A stretch of DNA of 14,573 bases from Roseimarinus sp035271585 (GCA_035271585.1 DATERL010000154.1:1-14573), one strand, 5' to 3'. Counted from the stretch's first letter, positions 1 through 5,969 are shown. Numbers and translations: made by a program. Notes: generated by a model not told the origin, from the sequence alone.

Positions 1-241
1 GTTCTCTTTCAAGTTTATATTTCTGAAAAACGAATTGAACCTTTCTGAAACACCTGATTAAAAAGCTATGTTGGATTTTGACGGATTTAACTTGCTGTTC
101 ATTAACTCCTAATTTCGCCAGTAAAGCTTTTTCAGTATCCCGAAAGGAAGCTGCAATTTCGAATTTTTGGTTTTTGATTGCAGCTTTTTTAGCCTTGACT
201 GTCCTTCTCAGTTGAATACTTATGGTTAATTTTTCAAACAT
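1..241 (-). CDS. UVR-motif-containing small protein, partial (cut by window start)
   Basis: An open frame runs from an ATG at 241 down to base 1 with no stop (80 codons), so the C-terminus lies outside the window. Residues 21-40 (AIKNQKFEIAASFRDTEKAL) match the UVR motif seen in UvrB, UvrC and ClpC-type proteins: a paired-helix segment with the FE.AA..RD core, used for protein-protein contact. No other domain is visible in the 80 residues. The N-terminus is basic and has no signal peptide. A TAnnTTTG box lies 21 bases upstream of the ATG. It could be a short stand-alone UVR protein or the start of a longer one. The motif match is by eye, and the partner is unknown. Confidence 0.55.
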   Translation of the reverse strand, partial: MFEKLTISIQLRRTVKAKKAAIKNQKFEIAASFRDTEKALLAKLGVNEQQVKSVKIQHSFLIRCFRKVQFVFQKYKLERE

Positions 242-262
242 GCACTTGTTATTTTGTGTTTT

Positions 263-270
263 CAAAGGTA
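263..270 (-). promoter_or_regulatory. Candidate Bacteroidota -7 box (TACCTTTG)
   Basis: The minus strand reads TACCTTTG, an exact match to the TAnnTTTG -7 element of Bacteroidota promoters, placed 21 bases upstream of the ATG at 241. No convincing TTTG -33 box is present at the usual spacing, so this is only a candidate. Confidence 0.35.
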
Positions 271-332
271 GGTTGTTACTGCGCCATTTTATGACGTGGT
301 ATAATAATATATTTCAAAAAGTTATTGAATTT

Positions 333-412
333 CATCCGAATATAATTTGTTTTTTAAGGTCGGATGGAACTCGCATGTGAATATTCATCCGTGTTTGTGT
401 TCGTAACGAACA
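333..412. repeat. Short palindromes in the 242-464 intergenic gap
   Basis: CATCCGA at 333-339 is inverted at 360-366 (TCGGATG) with a 20-base spacer, and TTCATCCG recurs directly at 384-391. A separate perfect hairpin, TGTTCG-taa-CGAACA, sits at 398-412. Neither is followed by a T-run on either strand, so they do not look like simple terminators. They could be operator-like sites or decayed repeats. Confidence 0.35.
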
Positions 413-464
413 TGCTCGTTTCAGGATGAAGACAATTCTATGATATCTATTTTAACTACTCAGA

Positions 465-1118
465 TTATCTGCCTTCTTTCCATTCCTCGAAATCGTCATA
501 ATATATTACCGTTGTCAGAAGTCCTGATTCCCCTTCAATCCTTTGATTTTCTTTTATCGTTTTAGCGATTTTGGGTAATTGTGTCATGAAGCCTTTATAG
601 CTGATTGAAATGGTTACTATTTCTTCCCAGCTTAGTTTAACATTGAGCACGAATCCCAATCTGTTTTTCTCGATGAAGTATTCACAATCGAGATTCTTCA
701 TTATAGATTGGAGAGAAAGTTTTATTTTCTTTTCAGCAATTATTTTATCATCGTTAGTTACTCTTTCATCCAGCAACTGAAAATATGCTTTTGAGAATTT
801 TGCAAAGCTATGTATGCAAATGCCATCGAGATTGATTAGCCGACGATGGTTGTCGAAGTTTATAATAAAACAGCAGATTATCCCTGATTGCGAATTCTTT
901 AAATAATAACCTTCCTGATTTTGATTGATAAAATAAACCTCCGGGGAACCATTCAAGTCGATCAAGGTATCTACTTTAATATTATCTGGTAATAACTCAC
1001 ATACAAGGTCTTTAGTCGAAAAAATATCATTACATGAGCCAATTGACGACCAGCTCAAATACGTACTTTTTAACTTCTCAACTTTTCCGAAATTAAAATC
1101 ATAATCAAAATTCTCCAT
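465..1118 (-). CDS. Unrecognised 217-residue cytoplasmic protein
   Basis: The open frame starts at an ATG (1118) and ends at TAG just before 464. I do not recognise its family. It has no signal peptide, no transmembrane stretch and no obvious nucleotide-binding or catalytic motif. The sequence is mixed alpha/beta in character, with an acidic C-terminus (YYDDFEEWKEGR) and six scattered cysteines, one pair adjacent (ICCF). Acidic, compact proteins of this size are common among immunity proteins and orphan accessory genes, but no toxin is adjacent, so that is speculation. It is flanked by non-coding DNA on both sides and seems to be a single-gene unit. One sampled row (841-900) has 22/60 G+C, lower than the core genes to the right. 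Confidence 0.7.
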   Translation of the reverse strand: MENFDYDFNFGKVEKLKSTYLSWSSIGSCNDIFSTKDLVCELLPDNIKVDTLIDLNGSPEVYFINQNQEGYYLKNSQSGIICCFIINFDNHRRLINLDGICIHSFAKFSKAYFQLLDERVTNDDKIIAEKKIKLSLQSIMKNLDCEYFIEKNRLGFVLNVKLSWEEIVTISISYKGFMTQLPKIAKTIKENQRIEGESGLLTTVIYYDDFEEWKEGR

Positions 1119-1282
1119 TGTCTTTTTGAGAATAAAAGTAGACTGAAGGTGCGACAGGAAACGGCGTAGTGCAAAAGAATTTTCAATATATTAATTGAGT
1201 TTCAGAAAAATTAGATTTTTGATGGCTTTGGAAGGTTGAAAGTCTACTATATAACTAAAATTGGATCAGGGAGCTAATCTTC

Positions 1283-1447
1283 ACCATACTGTCGGTGCAA
1301 CGTACCTTTTTTCTACTTTCAAAAACATATTTCTACCATACTGCCAGAGCTACGCACCTTTAGACCTGAAAAGCCGCGTTTGCGGTGAAAGTATGGTAGA
1401 AAGACGGTTGCAGAAATGAAAGGAGCCGCGATAGCGGTGGCACTAAT
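1283..1447. repeat. Cluster of four related palindromic repeat units
   Basis: Two minus-strand units read as a short imperfect hairpin followed by a common tail: GGTGCGTAGC..CAGTATGGTAGAAAT (about 1329-1359) and GGTACGTTGCACC..CAGTATGGTGAAGA (about 1280-1308), 52 bases apart. A plus-strand unit at 1373-1403 has the hairpin CCGC-gttt-GCGG followed by the same AGTATGGTAGAAA tail. A fourth hairpin, CCGC-gata-GCGG (1426-1437), again 52 bases on, is followed by GGCACTAAT instead. The facing tails form a perfect 13-base inverted repeat (1330-1342 / 1390-1402). Variable hairpin plus constant tail is the layout of dispersed intergenic repeats in Bacteroidota genomes. I base that parallel on memory, not on a search. 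Confidence 0.6.
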
Positions 1448-1515
1448 CTTTAATTAGATCAAAAATAATAATTTTAATCGAACGAATAATGCATTAGTGC
1501 CTGTTGCATTATTCG
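1439..1515. repeat. Interleaved inverted repeats (possible pseudoknot geometry)
   Basis: A perfect 11-base inverted repeat, CGAATAATGCA (1483-1493) / TGCATTATTCG (1505-1515), encloses an 11-base loop. That loop holds TTAGTGCC, which is complementary to GGCACTAA at 1439-1446; the full pairing is 9 bases, 1439-1447 with 1493-1501. The two pairings interleave rather than nest. No T-run follows, so a simple terminator is unlikely. Confidence 0.55.
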
Positions 1516-1593
1516 CGGTTTGCATATTTCACAGCAAAAAATAAAATTATTCTGAAATTTCAAAAAGTTAGAAAAATAATGATTTTGAGTATT

Positions 1594-2928
1594 TCAAAAT
1601 ACATCTGGCAATTTAAGAAGTTCCTCTTTTACTTTGTTTATATGCTCAATAGCATTTTTAGCAATTGAATTCACCATCTCTTGTATTAGGTTTTTATCAA
1701 CAAACTTAAAGATTTCATCCGATTTAAATTCATAAAAATCCAACTTGGGTTTTGTATACTGCCAACATAACCATATATTATCATTATCGTCTAGAAAATT
1801 ATTATCACATTCCTTTATAATTTTCCTAACATTTTCAAATTGTGTTTCTTTAGCAACTCCAGTCTTATCTTTTTTCCATATTATAAATCCATAATATATA
1901 TTCTCTCCCAATTCGCATCCCCAACGAACTACAATGTCATCTTTTAGAGAGATATTTTTACTATATATACCAAAAAACTTAGAACTATCCGTGAATTTTT
2001 TTTCAAAACAGTTTAAGCATTTTTCTTTATTGTAACTTTTACCAATCTTTTCAAATTCAATACCTTTCTCTTTTAAAGTTTTTTCAAGAACTTCAAAAAA
2101 ACCATAAAGAAGTTCAGCCTTTGCGTTATTTACATTTTTGGCTAATTCTATCGAATTTTCCAAATTTTCGGGACTTCTGAGTATTAAATCAGTAATATTC
2201 TCTTCCATTTTTTTATTTATTGACATACCGGTTAATTGTTTGATTGTTGCTGTATATTGAATGATTGTTTCTCTAACTGTGGGAAACATTACGGCCATTT
2301 GAAGGCACTTTTCGAGCCATTTAAGGATATTTTCCCGATATGTTAACTTTAAAAAGTCAACTCCTTTGGTGCTATTAATATTTGGCACATCACCACTTAA
2401 ATTAAGGTAAAAAATGCAAAACTTTTCAGGGAAGTTTTTCTTTCCATAATTTTCATATCTGATTAATTGATTCTCCTGGTCCGGTGCATAAATTTTATTC
2501 TCAATAATTATTGAATGGTTGTTTTTGTCTGTTATAACAATATCAATTCTTCCACCTTCTGTGTCGGTAACATTGCCTATATACTTTTCAATTTCAACTT
2601 TCGCACTTGACTTGTTAAAATTTTTTAATATCTGAATTCTGTGTAGAGAATCAGCTTTAGTGACTGATTTTTCATTTTTAGCATTACTTATTTTTTCATA
2701 TTCCGAAATACATAAATTTATAAATGCCACTAATGGTTTTTCTTTCAATCCGTGTATTCCTTTAGGATCTAAGAATTCAGCAATAAAAGCAGAATGTAAC
2801 CTAACTTCATTCGTAGTTAAATTTAAAATTTTAAAAACATTAAATCTACCACCAGTAGCATCAAGAATTTCATTATGTGTCTTTACAATTAATTCAACTT
2901 GTTCCAGTAGGTTTTGTATGTCTTTCAT
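1594..2928 (-). CDS. PD-(D/E)XK nuclease-family protein (PDDEXK_4-like)
   Basis: A 444-residue cytoplasmic protein with the restriction-endonuclease fold signature. The N-terminal motif EVRLHSAFIAEFLDPKGIHG (41-60) is typical of the PDDEXK_4 family. The catalytic core follows: GRID with Asp129, a beta strand, then IIIENK with Glu143 and Lys145 (the E-x-K), and Gln151/Gln154 on the next helix. The predicted activity is metal-dependent DNA cleavage. The C-terminal half (about 230-444) has no motif I recognise and may be a recognition or partner domain. The gene starts 17 bases after the exonuclease stop on the same strand, so it is probably the last gene of a three-gene operon. It is conspicuously AT-rich: sampled rows at 1681, 2101 and 2701 have 13, 19 and 18 G+C of 60, against 25/60 in two exonuclease rows. 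This suggests a separate origin. Its true substrate is unknown. Confidence 0.85.
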   Translation of the reverse strand: MKDIQNLLEQVELIVKTHNEILDATGGRFNVFKILNLTTNEVRLHSAFIAEFLDPKGIHGLKEKPLVAFINLCISEYEKISNAKNEKSVTKADSLHRIQILKNFNKSSAKVEIEKYIGNVTDTEGGRIDIVITDKNNHSIIIENKIYAPDQENQLIRYENYGKKNFPEKFCIFYLNLSGDVPNINSTKGVDFLKLTYRENILKWLEKCLQMAVMFPTVRETIIQYTATIKQLTGMSINKKMEENITDLILRSPENLENSIELAKNVNNAKAELLYGFFEVLEKTLKEKGIEFEKIGKSYNKEKCLNCFEKKFTDSSKFFGIYSKNISLKDDIVVRWGCELGENIYYGFIIWKKDKTGVAKETQFENVRKIIKECDNNFLDDNDNIWLCWQYTKPKLDFYEFKSDEIFKFVDKNLIQEMVNSIAKNAIEHINKVKEELLKLPDVF

Positions 2929-2945
2929 TATCTGTACTTATTAAT

Positions 2946-3422
2946 TCATTTTGTTTTAATATACTTCAGAAATAACTCCGCACATGCCTTCGCATCGCTC
3001 AGTGCATCGTGATGGTTTAAAGGTATGTCATAAATTTCACATAATGAAGCCAAATTGTCCTGAAACAAGCGGTAGGTGCAATGTTTTTCGTAATCGGGAA
3101 CGGGCATTCCATAATATTCAAGTGTACGGGCTAATACCGGAAAGTCGAAAGCCAAACCGTTGTGCGCTACAACGGATTGGTTTGCAATAAATGGTTCAAT
3201 TACTGGCCATATTTTATCAAAGGTTGGGGCATTTGCTGTATGGCTGGGAGTAATGCCATGAATATCAATAAACCTGTCCCAATAGTAGTTGTTGGGTGGT
3301 TGTACCAACAAACTAATTTCATTGGTAACAATCCCGTTTTCAACCCGTACCAACCCAACCTGGCAAATACTCCAACGTTTACCGTGTGCGGTTTCAAAAT
3401 CAATGGCAGTAAAACAATCCAT
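2946..3422 (-). CDS. DEDDh-type 3'-5' exonuclease (DnaQ/epsilon-like, stand-alone)
   Basis: A 158-residue single-domain exonuclease of the RNase T/DnaQ superfamily. The catalytic residues can be placed: Asp8 and Glu10 in FTAIDFETA (ExoI), Asp93 in AHNGLAFDFPVL (ExoII), and His138 with Asp143 in HHDALSDA (ExoIII, the H-x4-D of the DEDDh class). The length is that of the bare domain, with no polymerase or BRCT extension, so it is not an obvious DnaQ subunit. It would remove nucleotides from 3' ends of DNA or RNA using two metal ions. Its ATG overlaps the stop of the upstream zinc-finger gene by one base (TAATG), implying translational coupling, and the PD-(D/E)XK gene follows 17 bases later. 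Stand-alone exonucleases of this kind act in repair or RNA turnover; which applies here cannot be told. Confidence 0.9.
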   Translation of the reverse strand: MDCFTAIDFETAHGKRWSICQVGLVRVENGIVTNEISLLVQPPNNYYWDRFIDIHGITPSHTANAPTFDKIWPVIEPFIANQSVVAHNGLAFDFPVLARTLEYYGMPVPDYEKHCTYRLFQDNLASLCEIYDIPLNHHDALSDAKACAELFLKYIKTK

Positions 3423-3673
3423 TACAATGCTGGTGCGTGTTTGCCTTTACCGGTTCCATTCGGGTGCCTTGAACAATTTGATGCTGTCATTGCACTGATC
3501 GTACTAAAAGACTGACCACAATACTTGCACGTGTATTTCGATTTTTCACTTCCCTGATAAAGACTATGTTTCCCTTTACCAGTTCCTAACGGGTGTCGGG
3601 AACAGTTTGAGGCTGTTAATGCCGCAACACTTGAAAATTTTTGTCCGCAATATTCACAATAAAAATTAGCCAT
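3422..3673 (-). CDS. Double C2H2-like zinc-finger mini-protein
   Basis: An 83-residue protein made of two copies of one module with a 43-residue period. Each copy has a CxYCGQ knuckle, a hydrophobic helix start, then C-SRHP-x-GTGKGKH. Candidate zinc ligands are Cys6, Cys9, Cys24/His27 and His36 in the first copy, and Cys49, Cys52, Cys67/His70 and His79 in the second. The basic GTGKGKH tails would suit nucleic-acid binding. The stop shares a base with the exonuclease ATG, so the two proteins are made together, and the finger protein may be a targeting or substrate-binding partner. The DNA of the two modules is also similar, indicating an internal duplication. The role is inferred from motif and context only. 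Confidence 0.8.
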   Translation of the reverse strand: MANFYCEYCGQKFSSVAALTASNCSRHPLGTGKGKHSLYQGSEKSKYTCKYCGQSFSTISAMTASNCSRHPNGTGKGKHAPAL

Positions 3674-3732
3674 GATGGTATGATTTAGATTTTTGCCTAC
3701 TCTGTTTAGTTTTCGGCTTCCCTTGTTGGAGT

Positions 3733-3740
3733 CAAAAGTA
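3733..3740 (-). promoter_or_regulatory. Candidate -7 box (TACTTTTG) of the nuclease operon
   Basis: The minus strand reads TACTTTTG, an exact TAnnTTTG match, about 60 bases upstream of the zinc-finger ATG at 3673. The -33 position has only a weak TTGG-like match. It would drive the zinc-finger, exonuclease and nuclease genes as one transcript. Confidence 0.4.
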
Positions 3741-3808
3741 GTACACTAGTCAGCCAATGCATGTCGCACTCGCAATTATGTCGGGTGTGTTGGAAATAGA
3801 ATAGCTCT

Positions 3809-3850
3809 TTTGGTTTTTCAAGGTTTGCCTGTGTGTTGGCAAAAACCAAA
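3809..3850. repeat. Nested inverted repeat
   Basis: TTTGGTTTTT (3809-3818) pairs perfectly with AAAAACCAAA (3841-3850). Inside it, TTTGCC (3824-3829) pairs with GGCAAA (3838-3843), sharing three bases with the outer arm. The result is a long hairpin with a small asymmetric bulge. It is not followed by a T-run. Confidence 0.55.
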
Positions 3851-3901
3851 TGGGCTATTTGTGCGAGGGCTATTTATTTGAAACGCTATCCAAATCACCA
3901 A

Positions 3902-3917
3902 TTGCCCATCAGGGCAA
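3902..3917. repeat. Short perfect hairpin TTGCCC-atca-GGGCAA
   Basis: Six-base perfect arms enclose a four-base loop in otherwise unassigned DNA. No T-run follows on either strand, so it is recorded as a structural element of unknown role. Confidence 0.45.
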
Positions 3918-4089
3918 AAGCGCGGAGGGAAAAAATAAATGCTATCAAGTTTGCAGTATCGTTTCATCAAAGATTGGCTGTCTGGTTAAGGGTCTTTTTA
4001 ATAGAATTTTTGTCTCGAACTAGAATTTTCTTTTTTATTTTTTTCCCTTGTTGCTAACTATGAATAATACGTAATATTTATAGTTGCAT

Positions 4090-4194
4090 TTTAGCTGTCG
4101 TTCTTATTACAAATTTTAGCGATAGCCAAAGAGTCCAGCCGGCTTGAGTCGAAACGAAGGTTAACAGCGCTAAAAGCTAAAGAGATATTTGGCT
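4090..4194. repeat. Set of interleaved inverted repeats, possible structured RNA or decayed repeat
   Basis: Three pairings share one stretch: TTTAGCT 4090-4096 with AGCTAAA 4175-4181, TTTTAGCG 4114-4121 with CGCTAAAA 4168-4175, and AGCCAAA 4124-4130 with TTTGGCT 4188-4194. The first two nest and the third crosses them. The central AGCCGGCT (4137-4144) is a perfect palindrome. Each arm is only 7-8 bases, so part of this may be chance. Confidence 0.3.
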
Positions 4195-4345
4195 TCATTA
4201 AAAAAAAAGAAATACGATATTATTTAATAATAGTTCGTTGTGTTTTTATAGCCAGTTGATTATTAATAAATTGATACACTCACTTCAGTTTGCTTAATAT
4301 GTTCAATATCAGAGTGTTCGTATTTGTCTAAATACTCAGATTTCA

Positions 4346-4373
4346 TCCTAATCCGTCAGTTGACGGATCGGGA
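4346..4373. repeat. Strong hairpin centred on ATCCGTCA-gt-TGACGGAT
   Basis: Eight-base perfect arms (4351-4358 / 4361-4368) have a two-base centre. After one mismatch and one G/T position the pairing continues with TCC / GGA (4346-4348 and 4371-4373). It is more GC-rich than its surroundings and has no flanking T-run. It could be a dispersed palindromic repeat or a protein-binding site. Confidence 0.5.
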
Positions 4374-4388
4374 CTAACTATCTAATGT

Positions 4389-4428
4389 AAAACAATCCCC
4401 GATATAAAAATGTACAGGAGATTGTTTT
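4389..4428 (-). terminator. Terminator-like stem after the Gfo/Idh/MocA gene
   Basis: AAAACAATC (4389-4397) pairs perfectly with GATTGTTTT (4420-4428). After one mismatch, CC/GG pairs extend the stem around a loop of about 16 bases. The stem lies 16 bases past the stop at 4445. The T-rich tract is the outer part of the stem itself, so termination efficiency is uncertain. Confidence 0.45.
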
Positions 4429-4444
4429 CTTTATTAAAGTATGG

Positions 4445-5770
4445 TTATAACAGGCTCCACCCGTCGCGATAATCATAGTGCAACATTTTGCTTGCAGCAC
4501 CATCAACATCGTCGATAAAAGTTTCACTAACAGGATTCCATTTTAAGGTGCGTTTCAATTCGCAGGCTATATTCCCCAAGGTACAAACTGTGCAACTGCG
4601 GTGACCAATCTCAACCGAAACCAGTGGATCTCTGCCTTCACGAATGGCTTCGACAAAATCGAGATGGTGACCTATTTTTGTTTCGTACGATCCCGAATTG
4701 TCCGTAATGTTTTCATCGGGTAAAAGTTGATCATTGGAAGCGCTAAAATGATCGCGCGAAACTTCAATCCAACCATCGGTGCCAATAAATTTTACTCCCT
4801 TAGTTTTTTGCTCATCGAAAGGTTCTGAGGTCATAATTGTGCCATTTGCATAAACAAATTGCATAAACTCGGCACCGTCGCCAATGGGCGATATTTCAAC
4901 CGGGCCGCTTTCGTCCATGCCCAATCCCCATTGAACAATATCGAACATGTGAGCACCCCAATCGGTGGTGAATCCACCGCCCATTTCTTTGTACCAACGC
5001 CAAGCGCCCCACATCTGTTCATCCTGTGGTGGATCGAGCGAAATAGGTGGATTTAACTGATGGTTAAACGTAATTGGTTGGGGAAGACTGCCTAACCATA
5101 AATCCCAGTTTAATGTTTCTGGTATTGGTTCCACGGGTAAGTTGTAAGGTGTTGGCGGCGCTCCAACGTAAGCGTGTACTTTTTCAATTTTGCCCAGTGC
5201 TCCCGATTGTACTATTTTTACAGCATGCTGGAAATTTGGATCGGAACGTTGCTGGCTACCAACAGCCAACACACGACCTGTTTCGCGAACAACCCGACGT
5301 AATTCCTGTCCCTCTTTTATAGTAAACGTAAGTGGTTTTTCGAGGTAAACATCTTTCCCTGCCCTACATGCTGCAATGGCAATCATGGCATGCGAATGGT
5401 CGGGAACAGCAATAACTACGGCATCGATATCGTTCATTGCCAATATATCTTGGTACTTTTCAAAAGTTTTAACTTCGGCCTGTTCTCCTGTTTTGCTGTA
5501 ATAATCTTTCACCCGGCGTTCAAACCTTTCGCGTTTAATACCATACACATCGCAGCCAGCAACGACCTTTATGCCTGGTATTTGAATAAAACCATCGAGT
5601 AAAAACATGGCCTGTTGCCCAATGCCAATAAACCCAAGTTTTAAGCTACTTACATTACTTTTTTGCTTACATGAAGCCAACGATGAAAAAAGCGCTATAC
5701 CGGCAACACCGGCAACAGTTGTTCCCAAAAACTTTCGTCTTGAGATTTCATTCTTTTGATTATTTTCCAT
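4445..5770 (-). CDS. Tat-exported Gfo/Idh/MocA-family oxidoreductase (lipoprotein)
   Basis: A 441-residue NAD(P)-dependent oxidoreductase-fold protein. The N-terminus has a twin-arginine motif SRRKFLG (10-16), a hydrophobic segment and a lipobox LASC with Cys34. It is therefore probably folded in the cytoplasm with cofactor, exported by Tat and lipid-anchored. The Rossmann fold begins with KLGFIGIGQQ (44-53). The conserved EKP is at 144-146, and the active-site GGGFTTDWGAHMFD segment (264-277) carries Asp270 and His274. The tail, with its HHLDFVEAIREGRDP segment, is typical of the Bacteroidota/Planctomycetota branch. Such proteins act on sugars or polyols. Some relatives (GH109) are NAD-dependent glycosidases, but I cannot place this one in that group. 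It stands alone on the minus strand, divergent from the lipoprotein/TonB receptor pair. The substrate is unknown. Confidence 0.9.
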   Translation of the reverse strand: MENNQKNEISRRKFLGTTVAGVAGIALFSSLASCKQKSNVSSLKLGFIGIGQQAMFLLDGFIQIPGIKVVAGCDVYGIKRERFERRVKDYYSKTGEQAEVKTFEKYQDILAMNDIDAVVIAVPDHSHAMIAIAACRAGKDVYLEKPLTFTIKEGQELRRVVRETGRVLAVGSQQRSDPNFQHAVKIVQSGALGKIEKVHAYVGAPPTPYNLPVEPIPETLNWDLWLGSLPQPITFNHQLNPPISLDPPQDEQMWGAWRWYKEMGGGFTTDWGAHMFDIVQWGLGMDESGPVEISPIGDGAEFMQFVYANGTIMTSEPFDEQKTKGVKFIGTDGWIEVSRDHFSASNDQLLPDENITDNSGSYETKIGHHLDFVEAIREGRDPLVSVEIGHRSCTVCTLGNIACELKRTLKWNPVSETFIDDVDGAASKMLHYDYRDGWSLL

Positions 5771-5969
5771 TTTATTAGCTGTTCGAATTAGTTAATTTTA
5801 CGTGAATAAATTTAAAGGAAAGTATTAACATTCCAAAATCAGTTAATACTTCATTTTTAATAAAAAAAACACTAATTTTATTTTCTAATTTTGTTCAGAT
5901 TTATTGTTGAATTATTTGAACATAAATTGATCTTTTTTTGTTTTGCTTTAAAATTTAAGAATTAAGACC
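5771..5969. promoter_or_regulatory. Divergent intergenic region, 199 bases
   Basis: A very AT-rich spacer between two divergent starts, so it must hold promoters for both directions. I found no exact TAnnTTTG box on either strand. The nearest is TGATTTTG on the minus strand. No operator palindrome stands out. Confidence 0.35.

Larger units (their letters stand above)
1119..1593. other. 475-base non-coding stretch rich in palindromic repeats
   Basis: No frame here supports a gene. The stretch is occupied mainly by the repeat cluster at 1283-1447 and the perfect inverted repeat at 1483-1515, both listed separately. The rest (1119-1282 and 1516-1593) is AT-rich with no recognised element. A 7-base inverted repeat (1582-1588 / 1594-1600) overlaps the stop of the nuclease gene but lacks a terminator T-run. 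Confidence 0.7.
3674..4444. other. 771-base non-coding region with scattered inverted repeats
   Basis: I see no credible gene here. The longest open frame (3833-4057, plus strand) gives a low-complexity basic/aromatic peptide with no start signal and overlaps palindromes. The stretch holds the zinc-finger gene promoter (3733-3740), a nested inverted repeat (3809-3850), a hairpin (3902-3917), interleaved repeats (4090-4194), a GC-richer hairpin (4346-4373) and a terminator-like stem (4389-4428). GGGCTATTT is directly repeated at 3852-3860 and 3867-3875. It may be a decayed mobile or cassette region, or may contain a structured RNA. Confidence 0.6.

Noticed and set aside
1133..1140. Promoter box TACTTTTA upstream of the 465-1118 gene
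   Set aside because: Misses the final G of TAnnTTTG, and the nearest TTTG -33 box is about 31 bases away instead of 19-21.
1283..1447. CRISPR array, suggested by the 52-base periodicity
   Set aside because: Units are degenerate, change orientation, and show no constant repeat with unique spacers; no cas gene is present.
1582..1600. Terminator of the nuclease operon from ATTTTGA / TCAAAAT
   Set aside because: Seven AT-rich pairs overlapping the stop codon, with no GC core and no T-run on the minus strand.
3718..4053. 11-base direct repeat TTCCCTTGTTG at 3718-3728 and 4043-4053 as a target-site duplication around a 314-base element
   Set aside because: No terminal inverted repeats are found just inside the two copies, and the palindromes do not sit at the ends. 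Similarity of this length could be chance.
3833..4057. 74-codon plus-strand open frame in the long non-coding region
   Set aside because: Low-complexity basic and aromatic peptide, overlaps several palindromes, no ribosome site or promoter, and no family resemblance.
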